Assembly (NCBI RefSeq): GCF_039769985.1 | Contig: NZ_JBDNCH010000004.1 | Location: 434,001 to 498,000, forward strand | Reading direction: 5' to 3' | DNA: 64,000 bases | Source of the DNA: Ponticoccus litoralis | GTDB lineage: Bacteria; Pseudomonadota; Alphaproteobacteria; Rhodobacterales; Rhodobacteraceae | Shown: one piece after another, positions 58,222 through 64,000 of the stretch | Numbering within the stretch: the stretch's first letter is position 1 | Layout of the letters: every line of letters starts with the position of its first letter | Position numbers and translations under genes: made by a program | Notes under the pieces: model-generated | The model's database searches: none | What the model saw: the letters and a program-made list of their open reading frames with translations, nothing else | Told to the model about the DNA's origin: nothing

Positions 58222-58886
58222 TTATGTTTGACACTCACCATGCAAGGTCTTCAGGATCTCCCGGACGAGATGCCGGTGGTCCTGACAGGTCTTGCGGGCC
58301 TTCTCGCAGTCGCCTGCGATGATCGCCGCGACGATCAGACGGTGCTCCCTCACCGAATTGGCCCTGTCGACATGGACCGGGCTGATGAAGGACAGCACCG
58401 ACCGCATCTGGTTTCTCGCCGAATTGTAGCCATTGGCGAGCAGCGGGTTCTCCGCCATTTCGAAAATCGTCCGGTGGAACCGGTCATCCAGTTCCGCCCA
58501 TGTCCGCACCTGTTCGCGGGACAGGTTGCGGTCCATCTCGTCGACCAGCGGGGTCAGAAGGGCGTCGATATCCGCGCCCGCGACCACGCCCGCCTTCACC
58601 TTCTCGGCCAGCAGGTAACCGGCCATGCCGTCCAGCCCCTCGACCAGTTCGTAGCCCTTGATCAGGTCCTCGATGGTGTAGTGCCGCACGAAGGTGCCCG
58701 AGCGCGGAAGCACCTCGACCAGCCCGTCGGCCTCGAGCTTCTTGATGGCGTCCCGGACGGGCGTGATGCTCATCTCCATCTCCGCCGCGATGCGGTGGAC
58801 ATCGAGGGCGCGCCAGCCCTGAGCGAGCCATTTATGATCTGATCCTGAAGAATCTCGTATGCCTTCTTTGAATAGTTCTGAGCCAT
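58222..58886 (-). CDS. GntR-family (FCD) regulator, frame interrupted
   Basis: Corrected length is 220 residues. It starts at ATG 58886 (MAQNYSKKAYEILQDQIING). The winged HTH includes LDVHRIAAEMEMSITPVRDAIKKLEADGL, quoted here in part as ITPVRDAIKKLEADG. The FCD domain has ELDDRFHRTIFEMAENPLL and VREHRLIVAAII. A break at GGCGCGCC (58807-58814) is repaired by removing two bases (RAGALDVHRIAAE). It lies between dehydrogenase genes and dctP on the same strand and probably binds the operators at 61482-61574. Confidence 0.77.
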
Positions 58887-58913
58887 ACGCCCCCCTGTGA
58901 AATGCTGTCTGGG

Positions 58914-60026
58914 TCACATGAGGTCGGTGTATACGCCCGCGATGTCCCTGTCCGAAAGCGGGACGTAATTGTTCACCAGCAGGCGCTGCTGGGTTTCGAT
59001 GACCTTGGCGGCATAGGGTTCGACGTCTCCCTCGGCCATGCCGTAGTCGCGCAGGCGCTTGGTCGGAACGACCTGCGCCAGAAGCGCGTCCAGTGCGTCG
59101 AAGGGGTTGGTGCCGTCCTGCGGCAGGTCGAGCACCTCGGTGATCACCCGGGCGATCTCGGCGATCTTCCCCTCGGGCGCCTTGCGGTAATAGACCTTGA
59201 AGACCGGCGGCAGGAAAAGCCGCGTCGCCTCGCCGTGCGGGACGTGATGGGCGCTGCCGAAGTGCATGGCGATGGCGTGCACGCCGCCCGCAAGCACGTT
59301 GGCCAGCGCGATCCCGGCCATGTTGCTGGCGATCAGGTAGGCCCGCGCGTCCTGCGCGATGACCGCGCGGCCCTGTTCGACGATGCGCCTGTAGCCCTGA
59401 AGGATCGCCTTGATCGCGGCCATGCAGAACATGTCGGTGTAGGGGCTGGCCTTGGGCGCGAGGTAGATTTCCATCGCGTGGACCAGCGCGTCTGCCGAGG
59501 AGGTCGCGAAGACCGGGTAGGGGATCCCGGACAGGAATTCGTCCACCAGCACCGCGTGGTCCGCGAAACCGGCGTCGAAGGCCTTGCCGATCTTGCTGCC
59601 GATGGCCGGGAAGTCGAAGACCGAGACGCAGGTCACCTCGCAGCCGGTGCCGCAGGTGGTGGGCGCAAGGATCAGCCCGACCTTGCGGCCCGGCTGCACA
59701 CCCGCCTCGAACAGCCCCGCCACATCGGCGTCCGAGTCGAGCGCCAGAACCTTGGCGCTGTCGAGGATCGATCCGCCGCCGATTGCCACAAGCCGGTCGA
59801 AATCCAGCTTGCGGATCGCCCACAGCATTGCGTCGACGGCAACATCGGTCGGCTCTCCGTCGCAGAAGTCGTCGTAGAACAGCACCTGTGCCGCGCTGTC
59901 CTGCATGAAGGTCTCGTGCAGGATGCGCTGGGTGAAGATCAGGTCGCGCGCGCCAAGGGCATGGGCCTCGGCAAAGGCGGCAAAGGTGTCATGGCCGTGA
60001 AGCTGCGGGCGCAGGGCGAAATGCAT
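58914..60026 (-). CDS. Iron-containing (group III) alcohol dehydrogenase
   Basis: A 370-residue enzyme. NAD-binding AIGGGSILDSAKVLAL is near residue 83. Metal ligands are seen in SSADALVHAMEIYLA and in HAIAMHFGSAHHVPHGEA, with the three histidines of the iron site. TTCGTGCEVT is also typical. It would oxidise a primary alcohol to an aldehyde (or the reverse). It begins 4 bp after the CoA-acylating aldehyde dehydrogenase, so the two act in sequence, like the two halves of AdhE. The frame is intact. Confidence 0.87.
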   Translation of the reverse strand: MHFALRPQLHGHDTFAAFAEAHALGARDLIFTQRILHETFMQDSAAQVLFYDDFCDGEPTDVAVDAMLWAIRKLDFDRLVAIGGGSILDSAKVLALDSDADVAGLFEAGVQPGRKVGLILAPTTCGTGCEVTCVSVFDFPAIGSKIGKAFDAGFADHAVLVDEFLSGIPYPVFATSSADALVHAMEIYLAPKASPYTDMFCMAAIKAILQGYRRIVEQGRAVIAQDARAYLIASNMAGIALANVLAGGVHAIAMHFGSAHHVPHGEATRLFLPPVFKVYYRKAPEGKIAEIARVITEVLDLPQDGTNPFDALDALLAQVVPTKRLRDYGMAEGDVEPYAAKVIETQQRLLVNNYVPLSDRDIAGVYTDLM

Positions 60027-60030
60027 GGGC

Positions 60031-61443
60031 TCAGGCCTCCGCGCCGAGGCGCAGGGCGGCGATCCGGTCCAGAAGCGCGCCGTAGATCGCCTGATCGTCG
60101 GGCACCGGACGGTCCAGCGGCTCTGCGATGCGGGTGGTGTTGTAGTAATGCTTCTGCGTCACGTTCTCCGAGACGGAGTTGCCGCCCCAGCTGCCGCAGC
60201 CCAGCGAGAAGGTCTTGGCCAGCCCGTTCGCCCAGCTGCCAGAGTTCGCCACGCCGTGCGGCTGGCGCACGATGACCCGCGAGGTCCGTGTTTCAAGGCC
60301 CAGGCGCAGGATGCGGTCGGGGTCGTTGGAATGGATCCCGCAGGAGTGGCCAGAGCCAGAGTAGTCGGTGATGGCGTTCACCAGACCGACGGCCTCGTCG
60401 AAGCTGTCGTACCGGTAGCAGGTCAGCACAAGGCTCAGCTTTTCGCCGGAAAAGGGGTGGTCCGCGCCGGTGCCGGTCTCTTCGACCACGAAGAAACGCG
60501 TGCCCGGCTTGACCGTGATCCCGGCGATGGCCGCGATTTCCTGAACCGGACGGGCCACGACCCGGCGCGAGACATGGCCGTTTTCCCAGATCACCGCGCG
60601 CAGCCTGGCCTTTTCCTCGTCAGAGGCGATATGCGCGCCCTCGGCTTCCAAAGCCTTGAGGAAGCCGCCGTAGATCCCGGCCTGCACGACGATCGAGTTC
60701 TCCGCCGAGCAGCCCGAGGCATTGTCGCCGGTCTTGCCGATGCGGATCTTCTCTGCCGTCTCGGCAAGGTCCACGGTTTCGTCGATGATGACGGCGGCGT
60801 TGCCGACCCCCACGCCATAGGCGGGCTTGCCCGCCGAATAGGCGGCGTGGACCATGTCGCCCGAACCGGTCGCCATGCTGACGTCGCATTGCGCCATCAG
60901 TTCGGCGGCCAGCGCCTTGGACGGGGTTTCGATGCACAGCACGAGGTCCTCGGGCGCATCCATGGCGCGCAGCACCTGCCGGATCACGTCGACCACGTAA
61001 AGGGTGGTCTTCTTGCTGGCCGGGTGCGGGGCGCAGATCACCGCGTTGCGGGCGCGGATGCCCAGAACGGCCTTGAAGATCGGCGTCGCCTCGCAGTTGG
61101 TGCTGGGCACCAGGGCCGCGATCACGCCATAGGGCTTGGCGATGGTGGTGATGCCGTTGGCCGTATCGCGGTCGATGACGCCGACGGTGGGTTCCTTGCG
61201 GATGTCGTGGAAGATCGCGGGCATCTTCTGCACCAGCTTGGCGCGCTTGCTGTCGACAAGGCCCATGCCGGTCTCTTCATAGGCCATCTCGGCGATGCGC
61301 AAGGCCATTGCGGGCTGCGACAGGTGATAGACGATGGCGCCCGCGATCAGGTCCACCTGCTCTTGGGTGTAGCCGTTCAGCACGGCCTGCGCCTTGCGTG
61401 CACGCGCCACGAGTTCCGCGATCTGCTTCGCCGGTTCGGTCAT
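60031..61443 (-). CDS. CoA-acylating aldehyde dehydrogenase
   Basis: A 470-residue enzyme related to the N-terminal domain of AdhE, EutE and sulfoacetaldehyde dehydrogenase SauS. The start region EEVDLIAGAIVYHL-like helix, KPYGVIAALVPSTNCEATPI, the catalytic cysteine in DNASGCSAENSIVV, and the C-terminal SLGCGSWGGNSVSENV support this class. It turns an aldehyde, NAD and CoA into an acyl-CoA. With the alcohol dehydrogenase before it and an HMG-CoA lyase across the promoter, the acyl-CoA may be HMG-CoA. The frame is intact. Confidence 0.85.
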   Translation of the reverse strand: MTEPAKQIAELVARARKAQAVLNGYTQEQVDLIAGAIVYHLSQPAMALRIAEMAYEETGMGLVDSKRAKLVQKMPAIFHDIRKEPTVGVIDRDTANGITTIAKPYGVIAALVPSTNCEATPIFKAVLGIRARNAVICAPHPASKKTTLYVVDVIRQVLRAMDAPEDLVLCIETPSKALAAELMAQCDVSMATGSGDMVHAAYSAGKPAYGVGVGNAAVIIDETVDLAETAEKIRIGKTGDNASGCSAENSIVVQAGIYGGFLKALEAEGAHIASDEEKARLRAVIWENGHVSRRVVARPVQEIAAIAGITVKPGTRFFVVEETGTGADHPFSGEKLSLVLTCYRYDSFDEAVGLVNAITDYSGSGHSCGIHSNDPDRILRLGLETRTSRVIVRQPHGVANSGSWANGLAKTFSLGCGSWGGNSVSENVTQKHYYNTTRIAEPLDRPVPDDQAIYGALLDRIAALRLGAEA

Positions 61444-61481
61444 AGATCCTCCACGCGCATCACGGCCCTCTCCAAGACGTG

Positions 61482-61574
61482 TGATGCATCAGTAAACACA
61501 TCAGATTCGATTTCAGGGGTCAAGCTGCATGCTCTGCGCATCCATGTCAACTGATACATCAGATGATATATCTG
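61482..61574. promoter_or_regulatory. Divergent promoter with three short palindromes
   Basis: TGATGCATCA (61482-61491), CTGATACATCAG (61551-61562, arms CTGAT/ATCAG) and CAGATGATATATCTG (61560-61574, arms CAGAT/ATCTG) lie between the divergent aldehyde dehydrogenase and lyase genes. All share a TGAT/ATCA outline, suiting a single GntR-type regulator, probably that at 58222. The region is AT-rich, unlike its surroundings. Confidence 0.55.
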
Positions 61575-61632
61575 TTGATGAGGCGCAATCGGGATTGGTA
61601 TGATCCGCCGACGGAAATCGGAGGACACCGCC

Positions 61633-62565
61633 ATGACTGCACAGCCGGAACAGGTTCAGATCAACGAGGTCGTGCTGCGCGACGGCCTTCAGAACGAGGC
61701 GGCATTCGTCGCCACCGAGGACAAGATCCGGCTGGGCGACCGGCTGTCCCGCACCGGCATCCGGCGTCTGGAGGTGACCTCTTTCGTGTCGCCCAAGGCG
61801 ATCCCCAATCTGCGCGACGCGGCAGAGGTTCTGGCCGGGTTACAGCGGGTTCCGGGCGTGCGTTACACGGCGCTGGTGCCGAATGTGCGCGGGGCGGAAC
61901 GCGCCCTGCACAGCAAGGTCGACGAGGTCAATCTGGTGATGTCCATCGGAGAGCAGCACAACCTTGCGAACATGCGCATGACCTGCGCGCAGTCTCTCGG
62001 CCAGTTCGCCGAGATCATGCGGGTGATGGAGGGGTCCGGCGTCTTCGTGAACGGCACGCTGGCGACCACCTTCGGTTGCCCCTTCGAGGGACGGCAATCC
62101 ATGGACCGCATCCTCTGGGGCGTCGAGGCCTATCTTGCGTTGGGGATCGAGGGCATCACCATTGCCGACACCATCGGCGTGGCCAATCCGCGCCAGGTCG
62201 AAAAGGTTGTGTCCACGATCCTGGACAGGCACCCGGGCCTTCCCCTCACGCTGCACCTGCACAACACGCGCGACATGGGGCTGGTCAATGCGCTGGCCGC
62301 CTATGATGCCGGGATCCGCAGCTTCGATTCCGCGCTTGGCGGCATTGGCGGCTGCCCCTACGCGCCGGGGGCAACGGGCAACGTCTGCACCGAAGACCTT
62401 GTGCACATGTTCCATCAGTGCGGCATTCCGACCGGCACCGACCTGGGGTCGCTGATCGAGATTTCGCAGGCGCTGCCGGATGTGCTGAACCATGCGGTCC
62501 CGGGGTTCGTCATGAAGGCGGGGACGTCGGATCGGCTTTACCCCTTCCCGGGAAAACAGGCGTAG
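61633..62565 (+). CDS. Hydroxymethylglutaryl-CoA lyase family protein
   Basis: A 310-residue TIM-barrel enzyme. The catalytic arginine and metal aspartate are in LRDGLQNEA, the metal histidines in LTLHLHNTRDMG, the asparagine in ATGNVCTEDL, and the active-site cysteine in ALGGIGGCPYAPG, which is the HMG-CoA lyase signature. It cleaves HMG-CoA to acetyl-CoA and acetoacetate, or a close analogue. ATG 61633 follows GGAGGAC. It diverges from the dehydrogenase/TRAP operon and shares its operators. The frame is intact. Confidence 0.87.
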   Translation: MTAQPEQVQINEVVLRDGLQNEAAFVATEDKIRLGDRLSRTGIRRLEVTSFVSPKAIPNLRDAAEVLAGLQRVPGVRYTALVPNVRGAERALHSKVDEVNLVMSIGEQHNLANMRMTCAQSLGQFAEIMRVMEGSGVFVNGTLATTFGCPFEGRQSMDRILWGVEAYLALGIEGITIADTIGVANPRQVEKVVSTILDRHPGLPLTLHLHNTRDMGLVNALAAYDAGIRSFDSALGGIGGCPYAPGATGNVCTEDLVHMFHQCGIPTGTDLGSLIEISQALPDVLNHAVPGFVMKAGTSDRLYPFPGKQA

Positions 62566-62825
62566 CGCGGCGCTGGCGGGGCGAAGCCCTTTGGCGGACG
62601 GGTTCGGTGCGCGTCAAGTGACGCCAGCCGTCGGCGGGAAGACCATCCGCCCCGCGCCGGACAGAAGGCAGTGCGTGCGGCCCGCCCGTCCGGCGTCGGG
62701 TGGAAGCGCTGGCCATGGCCGGTTTGAACGGCAGCGGGGCATGGCTTTCGCCGACATACCTGCAAAGGCTGGAGGCGGCGGTTCTGCCCGCCGCCTCGAT
62801 GCCCTTCGCCCCATAGTCCCGTGAG

Positions 62826-62848
62826 AGGGCGCCCTTGCCGGGGCGCCT
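62826..62848. terminator. GC-rich hairpin between convergent genes
   Basis: AGGGCGCCC and GGGCGCCT pair around TTGCCG in the gap between the lyase gene and the convergent CobW gene. There is no T-tract; a bidirectional terminator is possible. The rest of the 310-bp gap (62566-62875) shows nothing else. Confidence 0.4.
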
Positions 62849-62875
62849 CCCGGGGTCATGGCCGCCGGTGATCCG

Positions 62876-64000
62876 TCAGGCCGCCTGTTGCCGGTCCATG
62901 CGCGGGAAGGGATCGGGCAGGTCGGTCCAGTCCGCCGGGGTGAAATCCGTCACGTCCAGCAGGGCGGCGTTCAGCGTGGCGCAGATGGCGTCGCGGTCGA
63001 GCCCCACGCCGATGAAGACGATTTCCTGACGCCGGTCGCCCCATGGCTCGGCCCAGAGCCGCGCGATTTCGGCCTGCGCCTCGGGATGCGTGGGCAGACG
63101 CTCCTTCGGAACCGAGGCCCACCACCAGCCCAGCGGCTTGACCGAGGACATGGCGCCCGCCAGCGAGAACTCCATCGCCCAGTTGGGCTGCGAGGCGATC
63201 CAGAAATGCCCCTTGGCGCGGATCGTGCCGGGCAGGGGGCCGTTCAGCGCCCTGTGCAGCCGCTCCGGGTGGAAGGGCGCGCGGGCGTTGTAGACGAAAG
63301 AGGTGATGCCATATTCCTCGTCCTCGGGCACGTGGTTGGCGAAGCCATAGAGCTCTTTGGCCCACATCGGGTGCTCATGCGCGCTGTCGAAATCGAAAAG
63401 CCCGGTGTCGAGGATCGCCTCGGGCGCCACCTCGGAATGATCGGTCTCGATGATCTTCGCGTCGGCATTCAGGGCGCGGATGATCTTGCGCGCCTTGTCG
63501 GTCTTGTCGGGGCCCGCGTCGGTGACCTTGTTCAGGATCACCACATCGGCGAATTCGATCTGTTCCGTCAGCAGGCTGACAAGGCTGCGGTCGTCCTGAT
63601 CGCCAAGGCTTTCGCCCCGGTCGGTCAGGAAGTCGTGGCTGGAATAGTCGTTCAGCAGGTTTACCGCGTCCACCACCGTGACCATGGTGTCCAGACGCGC
63701 CACGTCCGACAGGCTTTCGCCCTGTTCGTCGCGGAAATCGAAGGTCGCGGCGACGGGCAGCGGTTCCGAGATGCCGGTGGACTCGATCAGCAGGTAGTCG
63801 AAGCGGCCCTCCTGCGACAGCGCGCGCACCTCTTTCAGCAGGTCGTCGCGCAGGGTGCAGCAGATGCAGCCGTTGGACATCTCGACCAGCTTCTCCTCGG
63901 AGCGCGACAGTTCGGTGCCCTCGCGCACCAGATCGGCGTCGATGTTCACCTCGGACATGTCGTTGACGATGACGGCGACGCGGCGGCCCTCGCGGTTGTT
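62876..64000 (-). CDS. CobW/COG0523 GTP-binding metal chaperone, 5' end outside the window
   Basis: About 375 residues are visible; the P-loop lies beyond 64000. Seen are the switch region AVIVNDMSEVNIDADLV, the metal-binding cysteine motif GCICCTLRDDLL, and the guanine-specificity LNKVTDAG. The C-terminal domain has LPGTIRAKGHFWIASQPN, typical of the ZigA/YciC group. Such GTPases deliver zinc or another metal to client enzymes under limitation. No ribosomal-protein or Zur-type neighbour is visible to narrow the metal. The frame is intact. Confidence 0.87.
   Translation of the reverse strand, partial: NNREGRRVAVIVNDMSEVNIDADLVREGTELSRSEEKLVEMSNGCICCTLRDDLLKEVRALSQEGRFDYLLIESTGISEPLPVAATFDFRDEQGESLSDVARLDTMVTVVDAVNLLNDYSSHDFLTDRGESLGDQDDRSLVSLLTEQIEFADVVILNKVTDAGPDKTDKARKIIRALNADAKIIETDHSEVAPEAILDTGLFDFDSAHEHPMWAKELYGFANHVPEDEEYGITSFVYNARAPFHPERLHRALNGPLPGTIRAKGHFWIASQPNWAMEFSLAGAMSSVKPLGWWWASVPKERLPTHPEAQAEIARLWAEPWGDRRQEIVFIGVGLDRDAICATLNAALLDVTDFTPADWTDLPDPFPRMDRQQAA

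Noticed and set aside
1..64000. Insertion sequences, CRISPR arrays, prophage or tRNA genes
   Set aside because: I looked for transposase motifs, direct-repeat arrays, phage proteins and cloverleaf sequences and saw none.

Overview
The window is GC-rich DNA from an alphaproteobacterium, most likely a Rhodobacterales member (Paracoccaceae or Roseobacteraceae). The evidence is a repABC replication module, several TRAP, TAXI-TRAP and Tct transporters, and a nirK/nor denitrification set of Rhodobacter type. The repABC genes place the window on a plasmid or chromid, or on an integrated replicon.

Layout: 1-1225, sugar-type ABC importer (ATPase end and binding protein). 2190-4869, pentapeptide-repeat gene and a hipBA toxin-antitoxin pair behind three equally spaced operators. 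5173-9685, membrane protein, then a three-gene signalling operon (sulfite-oxidase-fold protein, histidine kinase, response regulator). 9917-18608, LysR regulator and a TAXI-TRAP/acyl-CoA catabolic operon. 18824-24871, tctABC diverging from a GntR-PrpF-lyase operon. 25109-36985, denitrification island (nnrS, pseudoazurin, nnrR, norCBQD, two small membrane proteins, nnrU, hemN, nirV, nirK) with three matching FNR/NnrR-type boxes. 37526-46428, two TRAP operons, one with a DapA-like aldolase and one with RpiB. 46790-50645, repCBA with a candidate antisense RNA and parS sites. 51467-55156, Fis-type activator and a flavin monooxygenase. 55390-62565, a TRAP importer with an iron alcohol dehydrogenase, a CoA-acylating aldehyde dehydrogenase and an HMG-CoA lyase, which reads like a route for mevalonate or a close relative. 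62876-64000, CobW-family GTPase cut by the window end.

About two dozen genes carry a reading-frame break, and the breaks are not random. Five are at GGTACC, seven at CACTG(G), and several at CGAGCCG or close variants. Replacing these with GGCC or CATG cores restores one continuous protein of normal family length in almost every case. I therefore annotate these as single genes with an interrupted frame, probably from sequence error at particular motifs, not as true pseudogenes. Protein lengths given for them are after that correction.

Functionally the segment is a nutrient-scavenging accessory replicon. Most clusters pair a high-affinity binding-protein importer with its own LysR or GntR regulator and short catabolic genes. 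Four of the importer operons (five counting tct) have a strong hairpin directly after the binding-protein gene.
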